Assembly: GCA_020161145.1 (NCBI GenBank)
Contig: JAIUPQ010000009.1
Location: forward strand, 1-37,780
DNA: 37,780 nucleotides
DNA from: Pseudomonadota bacterium
GTDB lineage: Bacteria; Pseudomonadota; Gammaproteobacteria; Burkholderiales; Burkholderiaceae_C
Direction: 5' to 3'
Shown here piece by piece: positions 17,278 through 25,785 of the stretch. How positions within the stretch are numbered: the first letter of the stretch is position 1; each line of letters begins with the position of its first letter. The position numbers and the translations under genes were made by a program. Under the pieces are notes generated by a model. The model did no database searches. It worked only from the letters and a program-made list of their open reading frames with translations, and had not been told where the DNA came from.

Positions 17278-17706
17278 TCAGTTCTTGACGTAATTGCTGT
17301 CCAGGCAACCGCCGCTATAGCGCCACAGCAGGCGGCCATTGCCGTCGTCTGTGGGAGTCAAGATGCAGGTTTCGGTGTCCTGTATGCCTTTGTATCCGTC
17401 GTTGGGAACGGCCGTGATGACGCCATTCGTGACCCCCAACGTGTTGAACGCCCCCGATGTGCTCGCGGTCGGGGCGTCGGGTACGCCGTTGTCGCCCGCG
17501 TCGCAGTTGGCGAGATCTGCGGTCGCATTGAAGCAGTCCGTCACCGCCAACTTGTACGACGCCATCGCACCGATCACCTCGGTGTAGGCGCTCTTCTTGA
17601 TGTAGTTCTGATAGGCCGGCAAGGCCACCGCCGCCAAAATGCCGATGATGGCCACGACGATCATCAATTCGATCAACGTAAAGCCTTTTTGAATGCGCTT
17701 TTTCAT
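17278..17706 (-). CDS. pilA: Type IV pilin (major pilin type)
   Basis: This 142-aa prepilin has a classic type III leader: MKKRIQKG is cut after G8, leaving F9 as the methylated N-terminus, with E5 of the mature chain in FTLIELM. A hydrophobic helix ([20 protein letters not shown]) follows. Four cysteines (C58, C68, C114, C134) could form two disulfides, the last closing the usual C-terminal D-loop. The middle is rich in Ser, Thr, Ala and Gly (residues 77-100), a plausible O-glycosylation target for the neighbouring PglL-type enzyme. The start at 17706 is fixed by the leader. A -24/-12 sigma-54-type promoter lies upstream, as expected for PilR-controlled pilins. Confidence 0.93.
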   Translation of the reverse strand: MKKRIQKGFTLIELMIVVAIIGILAAVALPAYQNYIKKSAYTEVIGAMASYKLAVTDCFNATADLANCDAGDNGVPDAPTASTSGAFNTLGVTNGVITAVPNDGYKGIQDTETCILTPTDDGNGRLLWRYSGGCLDSNYVKN

Positions 17707-17777
17707 GAGGAAGTCCTTTGCAAACAAGGTGAAGGAGACTGCGGGGGGCACGGGATGTGCCGCGCTGATTCAGATAG

Positions 17778-17793
17778 AGCGAGCCCCGTGCCA
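17778..17793 (-). promoter_or_regulatory. Sigma-54 (-24/-12) promoter for the pilin gene
   Basis: Read on the minus strand, TGGCACGGGGCTCGCT matches the RpoN consensus TGGCACG-N4-TTGC[AT] at every fixed position except one (C for the second T of TTGC). The -24 GG and -12 GC are correctly spaced. The start site would lie near 17767, giving a leader of about 60 nt before the pilin ATG. PilS/PilR control is the known pattern for pilA genes; those regulators are not in this window. Confidence 0.75.
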
Positions 17794-17843
17794 GGGGGTT
17801 GTCGGCCTGCGAGCGCCACTCTTGCGTGACGTTTGCCACGGTT

Positions 17844-17859
17844 GGGCGCCATGGCGCCC
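17844..17859. repeat. Perfect 16-bp palindrome upstream of the pilin promoter
   Basis: GGGCGCCATGGCGCCC is fully self-complementary. It lies between the phosphodiesterase stop and the sigma-54 promoter, about 50-65 bp upstream of the -24 element. It could be an activator-binding site or a weak hairpin ending the cyclase/phosphodiesterase transcript. It has no U-tract. Confidence 0.4.
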
Positions 17860-17864
17860 GGTGC

Positions 17865-17922
17865 GGGTGACGCGTTTGGTCACCTGGCGGTGACGCATCA
17901 GGGCAGGGTGACGTGTTTGGTC
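17865..17922. repeat. 17-bp imperfect direct repeat at the phosphodiesterase 3' end
   Basis: GGGTGACGCGTTTGGTC (17865-17881) and GGGTGACGTGTTTGGTC (17906-17922) differ at one base and are 41 bp apart. The second copy encodes the last residues of the phosphodiesterase; the first lies beyond its stop codon. This looks like a small tandem duplication of the gene's tail. Confidence 0.6.
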
Positions 17923-18740
17923 GGGTGCGGGCTGATGGCGATGCGCTCGCCTTCGCGCAGCGGCGCCACGTCCAGGCCGGTGAGGCCGTGGGTGGCCAGG
18001 GCGCGGCTCAGGTCGGCGGCGATGGCGGCCTCTTCGCCCGGTTTGGCGTGGGTCAGGCGCAGCGCGCCAAACGGGCGCGGGCCGGCCAGCGCGGCCAGTT
18101 CGCGCGCCAGGCTCTCGGGCGTGTGGTGGCCGCTGCGGGCGGCCAGTTGGGCGTCGTGGTCGGCAAAGGCGGCCTCGATGATGAGGGTGGCCACGGGTTC
18201 GCGTTGCAGCGCGGCCCAGAGGGCGGGGCAGGGGCCGGTGTCGCCGCTGAAGGCCACGCCGCCGCCCGCTTGCTGCGGGTGGATGGCATAGCCCACGGCG
18301 GGCACGCTGTGGGCGGCGGGCAGCACGCGCACGCGCCGCTGGCGGGACCCCAGCGTGAGCACGTCGCCCACGGCCAGCGGGTGCAGGGTGAGGGCGGGCG
18401 CTTCGGGCCGGGGCAGGCGGGTGAAGTCGGGCCAGATGACGTCGTTGAGGATGTGGCGAGAGAGGGCGTCCAGCGTCTGGGGCAGGGCGTGCACGGCGAT
18501 GGGCGGGCGGCCGGCGGCGGTGCGCAGGCGCAGCACGCCATCGACCAGCAGGGGCACGCCCAGCAGGTGGTCGATGTGGCTGTGGGTCAGCAGCACGTGG
18601 TCGATGCAGGCCAGCTCGGCCAGTGGCACGCGGGCCAGGCCGCTGCCGGCGTCGAGCAGGATGTCGGCATCGATGCGGAAGGTGGTGGTGTGGTGGCCCA
18701 GGGCCAGTGAACCGGCGCAACCGAGGACGTGCAAACTCAT
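17898..18740 (-). CDS. Class II 3',5'-cyclic-nucleotide phosphodiesterase (metallo-beta-lactamase fold)
   Basis: This 280-aa MBL-fold hydrolase resembles class II cyclic-nucleotide phosphodiesterases (CpdP/PDE1 group), which open cAMP to AMP. Metal ligands visible are H53-x-H55-x-D57-H58 in LLTHSHIDHLLG, H144 in PAAHSVPAVGY, D167 in AFSGDTGP and H231 in RLTHAKPG. The N-terminus MSLHVLGCAGS and LLDAGSG fit the family. Its ATG overlaps the stop of the CHASE2 adenylate cyclase gene (ATGA), so synthesis and hydrolysis of the same messenger are probably translated together. It lacks an obvious signal peptide, which suggests a cytoplasmic enzyme. Another MBL phosphoesterase activity, such as RNase Z-like, is possible but less likely given the neighbour. 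Confidence 0.85.
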   Translation of the reverse strand: MSLHVLGCAGSLALGHHTTTFRIDADILLDAGSGLARVPLAELACIDHVLLTHSHIDHLLGVPLLVDGVLRLRTAAGRPPIAVHALPQTLDALSRHILNDVIWPDFTRLPRPEAPALTLHPLAVGDVLTLGSRQRRVRVLPAAHSVPAVGYAIHPQQAGGGVAFSGDTGPCPALWAALQREPVATLIIEAAFADHDAQLAARSGHHTPESLARELAALAGPRPFGALRLTHAKPGEEAAIAADLSRALATHGLTGLDVAPLREGERIAISPHPTKHVTLP

Positions 18741-20782
18741 GGCGGCGATTGTTCCAGTCTGGCGGCGGTGGGTGTGCCACCGGATTCAGGGGCGGACGCG
18801 GCGACCGTGAACAGCGTCACGGGCTGCTGGCGGCCACGCACGGTGGTTTCGGTGACGGCCTGCCAGCACACGCCGGGCAGGTCGGCGGCGGCTTCGCGGG
18901 TGGCGGCATCGACCAGCACGGTGTGGCCCAGGTGGCGGGTCAGCGACTCGACGCGGGCGGCCAGGTTGACGGTGTCGCCCACGGCGGTGTAGCTGCTGCG
19001 CTCGCGCGAGCCCAGGTCGCCCACGCAGGCCAGGCCGGTGGCCAGGCCGATGCCGAAGCGCACGGCGGGCAGGCCGCGTGCCTGCAGCTCGGCGTTCAGC
19101 GGTGCCTCGGCGGCGGCCAGCGCCAGCGCGGTGGCGACGGCGCGCTGGGCGTGGTCGGCCTGGGGCTGGGGCGCGCCCCAGAAGGCCATGACGGCATCGC
19201 CGATGAATTTGTCCAGCGTGCCCTGGTGGCCGTGGACGATGTGGGTGACGGTGGTGAGGTAGGCGTTGAGCAGTTCGCGCAGCGCTTGCGGCGGCAGCCC
19301 TTCGGCCATGGCGGTGAAGCCGCGCAGGTCGCAAAACAGCACGGTGAGCTCGGCGTTGTGGGCCTCGAGCGGGGCCTCGGCGGCCTGCTCGACGAGGCTG
19401 ACGGCGCGCGAGGGCGGCACGTACCGCGAGAACAGCCGCACCAGCGAGCGGCGGCGGCGGCTCTCGACCACGGCGGCGGCGGCTGCGGCGCTGACGGCCA
19501 GCACGGTGGCCAGCAGCAGCGGCGCGCCCAGCGGCAAGACCAGATGGGCGCCTCGGTAGGTCCAGATGTTGGCGCCCACCAAGGCGGCCATCAAGGCGGT
19601 GCTGGCGGCCAGCGCCGGGCCTGGGGACAGGCGGGTGAACAGGGCGGCGATGGCCGCCAGCAAGAGGCTGCCCAGCAGCACGGCGTAGCCGCCAGCCCAG
19701 TCGGGTCGCTGCGGCCAGACGCCGGCCAACAGGCCGGCCAGCAGATTGGCATGGATTTCGACCCCCGGCATGGCGGCGCTGGTGGGGGTGGGACGCAGAT
19801 CGGCCAGCGTCGGGGCCGAGGTGCCGATGAGCACGATTTTGCCGGCCAGGTGCTGCGGCGGCAGGCGGCCGCTCAGCAGCTCGGCGGCGCTGAGGTAGGT
19901 GAAGGTGTCGCCCTGCGGGCCGGTGGTGCCGCCGTGGTAGGGCACGCGCAGGCGGCCGGCTTCGTCCAGCGGCAGGCGGCGCACGCCCTGGGCGTCGCGC
20001 CAGATCAGGGCCGGCAGCCGGCCATCGACCTGCCAGTCGGGGGTGAGCCGGGCGCCCTGAACCTGGGCGGCCAGCGCCACGGCCAGCGAGGGGCGCAGGC
20101 CGCCATCGACCCAGGCCACGGCGGGCACGCTGCGCACCAGGCCATCGGTGTCGGGCCAGGCGTTGATGAAGCCCGCGACCGGCGCGGCGCGGCTTAACTC
20201 GGCGATGTTGGTGGCCCAGCCGCTCCAGGTGGGCAGCAAGGGCGTGGTGGGCGGGCCGGGCACCAGCGCGGCGGGCAGGTTGCCGCTGCGGTTGCCCCCC
20301 CGGTCCTGGGTCAGGTAGTAGCTCAGGACCACCGGGCGGTGGGCCAGGGCCTGGGCCAGGTGGGTGTCTGGGTCGAGTGCGGTCTCCCAGACTGGCAGCC
20401 GGCTGGCCAGCACCGGGTCGCTGGCGGCGGCGGCGCGCAGCGCGGGCAGGGGGCCGTCGTCGGGTTCGGCAAAGACCAGGTCCAGGCCGACGGCAGCGGC
20501 GCGCTGGCGCTCCACCACCTCGTCGATCAGCTGCGCGAGCTGCGTGCGCGGCCAGGGCCAGCGGCCGATCTGGGTCAGGCTGGCTTCGTCGATGTCGACG
20601 ATGACGATGGCGCCGACGGGTGCGGTGGGCGCCAGCCAGGCGGCGCGCCAGTCGTCCACGGCCCATTCGGTGCGCGCCAGCGCGCCCACGGGTTCAACGG
20701 CGGCGTGCCAGGCGCCCAGCAGCGCCAGCAGCGCAGCCAGCCACCACAGCCAACGCCATGCGGGCCGGCGGCCGGTGTTCAC
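18737..20782 (-). CDS. CHASE2-domain adenylate cyclase (class III)
   Basis: This 681-aa protein has one N-terminal membrane helix (about 10-28), then a large extracytoplasmic CHASE2 sensor (about 35-355, with IVDIDEASLTQIGRWPWPR). Three helices follow (about 364-435), then a cytoplasmic class III cyclase (about 470-650). Metal aspartates are D485 in VLFCDLRGFT and D529 in KFIGDAVMAFWG. Adenine-selecting K525 and T599 (in SYTAVGDTVNLAAR) point to ATP rather than GTP and to the IIIb subtype. Transition-state residues N606 and R610 are present, so it should be active. The start is GTG at 20782, 1 nt after the FHA gene stop. The 3' end overlaps the phosphodiesterase gene by 4 nt. CHASE2 ligands are not known. 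Confidence 0.93.
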   Translation of the reverse strand: MNTGRRPAWRWLWWLAALLALLGAWHAAVEPVGALARTEWAVDDWRAAWLAPTAPVGAIVIVDIDEASLTQIGRWPWPRTQLAQLIDEVVERQRAAAVGLDLVFAEPDDGPLPALRAAAASDPVLASRLPVWETALDPDTHLAQALAHRPVVLSYYLTQDRGGNRSGNLPAALVPGPPTTPLLPTWSGWATNIAELSRAAPVAGFINAWPDTDGLVRSVPAVAWVDGGLRPSLAVALAAQVQGARLTPDWQVDGRLPALIWRDAQGVRRLPLDEAGRLRVPYHGGTTGPQGDTFTYLSAAELLSGRLPPQHLAGKIVLIGTSAPTLADLRPTPTSAAMPGVEIHANLLAGLLAGVWPQRPDWAGGYAVLLGSLLLAAIAALFTRLSPGPALAASTALMAALVGANIWTYRGAHLVLPLGAPLLLATVLAVSAAAAAAVVESRRRRSLVRLFSRYVPPSRAVSLVEQAAEAPLEAHNAELTVLFCDLRGFTAMAEGLPPQALRELLNAYLTTVTHIVHGHQGTLDKFIGDAVMAFWGAPQPQADHAQRAVATALALAAAEAPLNAELQARGLPAVRFGIGLATGLACVGDLGSRERSSYTAVGDTVNLAARVESLTRHLGHTVLVDAATREAAADLPGVCWQAVTETTVRGRQQPVTLFTVAASAPESGGTPTAARLEQSPP

Positions 20783-20783
20783 G

Positions 20784-21446
20784 TCAACCCTGGATGAATT
20801 GCATCTGGGTGCCGGCCAACTCGATCAGGTCGCCGTTCTTCAGCGCCACGGCGTCGTTGCCCACGGCCTGGCCGTTGACGGTGGGGCGCAACTCGCCCTC
20901 GACGTGGGCCAGCACGTAGCCGCTGGGGCGCTTGGCGATGGAGGCCACTTGCGCGCCCGGCTTGCCTACGGTGGTGACGACTTTGGTCAGCAGCACCTCG
21001 CGGCCGGTGGCCGGGCCGCTGACCACCTTGATGGAGGCTGGCAGGGTTTGCGCCAGCGGCGGGGGCGGCGGCGAGACGTAGGGCCGAGGCGGCACCACGG
21101 CCGGTGGCTGGCCCAGGCTGCCGGGGCGCAAGACCATGGTTTTTTCGTAGTCGGTGGACTCGTCGAGCAGGTATTTGAGGCGGTACTTGCCCACCTCGAT
21201 CACGTCGCCATGCGCCATCAGGTGCTTTTTGATGGCCTTGCCGTTGAGGTAGGTGCCGTTGGTGCTGCCCAGGTCTTCGACGAACACCTGGGCGCCCACG
21301 GCCAGCAGCACGGCGTGTTCGCCACTGACGGCCAGGTTGTCGATGACGATGTCGTTGTAGGGACGGCGTCCGACGGTGGTGCGGTCTTGTGTGAGTGTGA
21401 CCTCTTTGAGCACCACGTTGTCCAGACTGACGACCAGCTTCCCCAT
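20784..21446 (-). CDS. FHA-domain protein with a second, degenerate FHA-like domain
   Basis: This 220-aa soluble protein has an N-terminal FHA domain (about 15-95). It has the phosphothreonine-binding set VGRRPYNDIVIDNLAVSGEH and LGSTNGTYLNG, so it should read phospho-Thr in partner proteins. A proline-rich linker (about 112-135, PPRPYVSPPPPP) leads to a C-terminal beta-rich region (about 145-218: TVGKPGAQVASIAKR, then NGDLIEL). This has the outline of an FHA fold but lacks the conserved STNGT loop, so it may bind another ligand. The ATG at 21446 has GAGGAAG just upstream; a GTG at 21476 is possible. It lies between PP2C and the cyclase, 1 nt from the latter, and may deliver phosphorylation status to it. 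That role is inference. Confidence 0.88.
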   Translation of the reverse strand: MGKLVVSLDNVVLKEVTLTQDRTTVGRRPYNDIVIDNLAVSGEHAVLLAVGAQVFVEDLGSTNGTYLNGKAIKKHLMAHGDVIEVGKYRLKYLLDESTDYEKTMVLRPGSLGQPPAVVPPRPYVSPPPPPLAQTLPASIKVVSGPATGREVLLTKVVTTVGKPGAQVASIAKRPSGYVLAHVEGELRPTVNGQAVGNDAVALKNGDLIELAGTQMQFIQG

Positions 21447-21469
21447 GACTTCCTCGTTCGGGCGGTGGG

Positions 21470-22288
21470 TCACCACGCGCGGCCGGCCACAGGGGCATGG
21501 GCGCGCAGCAGTGCAACGGCAATGTTATCCCGCCCGCCAGCGGCGTTGGCCGCGTCGATGCAGGCCTGGGCCAACTCGGGGAGTGCGGCACCGTCGTGGC
21601 CTGCGAGCAGCAGGGCCAGTTCGTCATCGGCCAGCATGTCGGTCAAGCCGTCGGAGCACAGCAGGATCAGGTCGCGCGGAGCCAGATCGTGGGCGTGGAG
21701 TTCGAGCTCGACCTCAAGCTCCACCCCGATGGCCCGGGTGACGAGGTTGCGGTGGGCAGCATGGCGGGCTTCGACGGGGCTGATGACGCCCGCGTCGAGT
21801 TGCTCCTGCAGCAGCGAGTGGTCGCGTGTCAGCAGCTTGAGCCGGCCATCGCGCCAGCGGTAGGCGCGCGAGTCGCCGATGTGCCCCACCCACAGCCGCG
21901 TGCCGAAGGCCAGCGCCACCACCAGGGTGGTGCCCATGCCGGCCAACTCGGGGCGGGTGTTGGCCGCCTCATAGACGGCAGCGACGGCGGCGTCGGTGGC
22001 GGCGGCCAGTGCCTGCGGCAAATCCACCGCGATGCGCGATCCGCCCAGCGCCGCCAGGCGTTCGCGCAGCGTGGCCTGCAAGATCTGCACGGTCATCTGG
22101 CTGGCCACTTCGCCGGCCTGGTAACCCCCCATGCCGTCGGCCAGCACGGCCAGACCCAACGCCGGATCGACGGCCACGGCGTCTTCGTTGTTCAGGCGCA
22201 GACGCCCCACATCGGTGGCGGCGTGAAGGCTGAGGGGCAGGGGTGCGGCGGTGTGGGACAAGACGGAGGCAGGCAGTGGCCGGTTCAT
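21470..22288 (-). CDS. PP2C-family Ser/Thr protein phosphatase
   Basis: This 272-aa Stp1-like metal-dependent phosphatase removes phosphate from Ser/Thr. Motifs in order are TDVGRLRLNNEDA (metal Asp and substrate Arg region), VLADGMGGYQAGEVAS, GDSRAYRWRDG, LLCSDGLTDMLAD and AGGRDNIAVALL. All metal-binding aspartates appear present. The ATG at 22288 gives the usual N-terminus with a short leader; the open frame upstream has no family similarity. The stop is 23 nt before the FHA start. PP2C plus FHA normally implies a Hanks-type kinase partner, but none is encoded here. Confidence 0.92.
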   Translation of the reverse strand: MNRPLPASVLSHTAAPLPLSLHAATDVGRLRLNNEDAVAVDPALGLAVLADGMGGYQAGEVASQMTVQILQATLRERLAALGGSRIAVDLPQALAAATDAAVAAVYEAANTRPELAGMGTTLVVALAFGTRLWVGHIGDSRAYRWRDGRLKLLTRDHSLLQEQLDAGVISPVEARHAAHRNLVTRAIGVELEVELELHAHDLAPRDLILLCSDGLTDMLADDELALLLAGHDGAALPELAQACIDAANAAGGRDNIAVALLRAHAPVAGRAW

Positions 22289-22352
22289 GCCGGGATTGTG
22301 CAGCGCCAGGCCGCGCTGCGGGCGTGCGCAATGCACGCCGCCTGCCCGCGCG

Positions 22353-23072
22353 TCAGGCGTCGGGGTTGACCGCAAGGCGGGCAGCGGTGCGGCGGCGCAG
22401 CACCCACTGACCCAGCAGCCAAACCAGCAGCGCGCCCCCGATGCCGGCAGCGTAATGCAGCCAGGCGGCCTCGGGCAGATGGGGTTTGAGCACCGGATCG
22501 CCCACGGCCATGGTGCCGGCAATCCAGCCCAGCAACATGCCACCCAGGGTGATGATGATGGGGAAGCGGTCCATCAGCTTGATGACCAACTGGCTGCCCC
22601 AGACGATGATGGGGATGGAGACGACCAGGCCGAAGATGATCAGCGCCACCTGGTGACCTTCACCGGCGCCCTGGGCCGCGCCGGCGATGGCGATGACGTT
22701 GTCCACGCTCATCACCAGATCGGCCACGATGACGGTGCGCACGGCGCCCCAGAGCTTGTCGCTGGCCGGCAGGTCGGCGTGGGGGTCTTCATCTTCAGGC
22801 GCAATCAGCTTGACGCCGATCCAGATCAGCAGCAGCGCGCCCACCAGCTTCAGGTAGGGGATCTGCAGCAGCGTCAGCGCGAAAAAGATCAAGGCCACGC
22901 GCAGCCCGATGGCGCCGGCCGTGCCCCAGATGATGCCCAGCTTGCGCTGGGCCGGGGGCAGCTTGCGCACGGCCAGCGCAATGACCACGGCGTTGTCGCC
23001 GCCCAGCAAGATGTCGATCAGGATGATCTGGCCGACGGCAATCCAGAACGGCAGATGAAGAAAGGCTTCCAT
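22353..23072 (-). CDS. TerC-family integral membrane protein
   Basis: This 239-aa protein of the TerC/YjbE family has about seven helices. The two conserved acidic membrane motifs are present: LLGGDNAVVIALAV (D26, N27) and MSVDNVIAIAG (D124, N125). Such proteins are linked to metal-ion efflux, especially Mn2+, and to tellurite resistance. The hydrophilic loop around EDEDPHADLPASDK is acidic. No Shine-Dalgarno is seen. The ATG comes 14 nt after a strong terminator belonging to sucCD, so either a promoter lies inside the terminator region or expression depends on readthrough. Confidence 0.9.
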   Translation of the reverse strand: MEAFLHLPFWIAVGQIILIDILLGGDNAVVIALAVRKLPPAQRKLGIIWGTAGAIGLRVALIFFALTLLQIPYLKLVGALLLIWIGVKLIAPEDEDPHADLPASDKLWGAVRTVIVADLVMSVDNVIAIAGAAQGAGEGHQVALIIFGLVVSIPIIVWGSQLVIKLMDRFPIIITLGGMLLGWIAGTMAVGDPVLKPHLPEAAWLHYAAGIGGALLVWLLGQWVLRRRTAARLAVNPDA

Positions 23073-23084
23073 GGAGCAGGTACG

Positions 23085-23108
23085 AAAAAACCGCCCGTGG
23101 GCGGTTTT
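23085..23108 (-). terminator. Rho-independent terminator of sucCD
   Basis: On the minus strand AAAACCGCCC and GGGCGGTTTT form a 10-bp stem with a 2-nt AC loop, running into a TTTTTT tract, 19 nt after the sucD stop. It is a textbook intrinsic terminator. Confidence 0.9.
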
Positions 23109-23127
23109 GAACTCAGGGCGGCAGATT

Positions 23128-24021
23128 CTAAAGCAAACTCATCAACAATTTGCCCATTTCGGACGGATTGCGCGTGACCTTGAAGCCCGACTCCTCCATC
23201 ACGGCCAGCTTGGCCTCGGCCGTGTCGGCACCGCCCGAGATCAGCGCGCCGGCGTGGCCCATGCGTTTGCCCGCTGGCGCGGTGACGCCGGCGATGAAGC
23301 CGACCACGGGCTTTTTCATGTGGTCTTTGCACCAGAGCGCGGCTTCGGCTTCGTCGGGGCCGCCGATCTCGCCAATCATGATGACGGCGTCGGTTTCGGG
23401 ATCGTCGTTGAAGGCCTTCATCACGTCGATGTGCTTGAGGCCGTTGATAGGGTCGCCCCCAATGCCGACAGCGCTGGACTGGCCCAGGCCGATCTCGGTC
23501 AGTTGCGCCACCGCCTCATAGGTCAGGGTGCCCGAGCGCGAGACCACGCCGATGCGGCCTTTGCGGTGGATGTGGCCCGGCATGATGCCGATCTTGATCT
23601 CGTCGGGCGTGATGAGGCCGGGGCAGTTGGGGCCCAGCAGCAGTGTGCGTTTGCCGCCAGCGGCCTCTTTGACCTTCATCTTGTTGCGCACCACCAGCAT
23701 GTCGCGCACGGGAATGCCCTCGGTGATGCAGACCACCAGATCCAGGTCGGCCTCCACGGCCTCCCAGATGGCGTCGGCCGCGCCGGCGGGCGGCACGTAG
23801 ATGACGCTGACGTTGGCGCCGGTCTGGCTCTTGGCCTCCTTGACGCTGGCGTAGATGGGGATGTCCGAGAACTTCTCGCCGGCCTTCTTGGGGTTGACGC
23901 CGGCCACGAAGGCCGCGCGGCCGTTGGCGTAGGCCTGGCAGCCCAGCGTGTGGTACTGGCCCGTCTTGCCGGTGATGCCCTGCGTGATGACGCGGGTGTC
24001 TTTGTTGATGTAGATCGACAT
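23128..24021 (-). CDS. sucD: Succinyl-CoA synthetase (ADP-forming) alpha subunit
   Basis: This 297-aa alpha subunit of the TCA-cycle enzyme makes ATP or GTP from succinyl-CoA. The CoA-binding N-terminal Rossmann domain has [11 protein letters not shown] and [14 protein letters not shown]. The ligase domain has [28 protein letters not shown] and the phospho-histidine H256 in [14 protein letters not shown]. Full length. It starts 17 nt after the sucC stop, so the two form one operon, and the strong terminator at 23085-23108 follows. Confidence 0.97.
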   Translation of the reverse strand: MSIYINKDTRVITQGITGKTGQYHTLGCQAYANGRAAFVAGVNPKKAGEKFSDIPIYASVKEAKSQTGANVSVIYVPPAGAADAIWEAVEADLDLVVCITEGIPVRDMLVVRNKMKVKEAAGGKRTLLLGPNCPGLITPDEIKIGIMPGHIHRKGRIGVVSRSGTLTYEAVAQLTEIGLGQSSAVGIGGDPINGLKHIDVMKAFNDDPETDAVIMIGEIGGPDEAEAALWCKDHMKKPVVGFIAGVTAPAGKRMGHAGALISGGADTAEAKLAVMEESGFKVTRNPSEMGKLLMSLL

Positions 24022-24038
24022 GCTTGCTGCTTCCCGGT

Positions 24039-25199
<1,161 letters not shown>

Positions 25200-25338
25200 G
25201 AGGGATTCTCAGGGTTGATTCGTGAAAACGGACCGAAGTCGGCATTGTCAGGGCGCAACTTGGCGTCAACCTGACGACGGGAGCCGACACTACCGGAGAA
25301 CTCTAGCACGCTCGTGCTGCGGCGCAGCAGGACGGGTG

Positions 25339-25785
25339 TTACCGCTCGTCGAGGCCGGCGCACAAGCGCCGCACCACATCGGGGGCGAAGCCGCGCGTGA
25401 TCAGAAAGCGCATCTGCCTGGCGCGGCCGGCCAGGTCGGGCGCCACGGCGCCGAACTTTTTCTGCCACACGGCTCGGGCGCGTTCGGCCTCGCTGGCGCG
25501 CAGCTGGGCCGCCGTCTCGGCATCGAGCGGCACGCCATGCTGGGCCAACTCCTGGCGGATGCGCGCCGCACCATGGCTGTGCGCGCGCAGGTGCACGCGC
25601 GAGGCAGCAAAGCGGGCGTCGCTCAGATGGCCCTGATCTTGCAGCCAGGTCAGCAGCGCCTCCACATCGTCGCCCTCGTCGGCCCGCGCGCCCAGCTTGC
25701 GGCGCAATTCGGCCACGCTGTGCTCGCGCTGGGCCAGCAGGGCGATGGCGCGGGCCTTGAGCGAGGGGGGTGCACGCAGGGTCAT
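25339..25785 (-). CDS. recX: Regulatory protein RecX
   Basis: This 148-aa, all-helical protein is built of RecX repeats. It binds inside the RecA filament groove and modulates its activity. Family segments are ARAIALLAQREHSVAELRRK, LTWLQDQGHLSDARFAAS, RIRQELAQHGVP and FLITRGFAPDVVRRL. The ATG at 25785 overlaps the stop of the SnoaL-like gene as ATGA. It lies downstream of recA with that small gene between them; recA-recX adjacency is common, so the SnoaL gene looks like an insertion into a conserved pair. Confidence 0.93.
   Translation of the reverse strand: MTLRAPPSLKARAIALLAQREHSVAELRRKLGARADEGDDVEALLTWLQDQGHLSDARFAASRVHLRAHSHGAARIRQELAQHGVPLDAETAAQLRASEAERARAVWQKKFGAVAPDLAGRARQMRFLITRGFAPDVVRRLCAGLDER

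Noticed and set aside
22321-22339. 7-bp GGCGTGC/GCACGCC hairpin after terC
   Set aside because: It has no U-tract and such stems are common at this GC content.
25305-25318. AGCACGCTCGTGCT hairpin downstream of recX
   Set aside because: It is a short 6-bp stem without a U-tract, too weak to call a terminator.
25200-25338. sucC promoter elements (TTGACG, GACAAT)
   Set aside because: The spacing between them is 14 bp, too short for a standard promoter.
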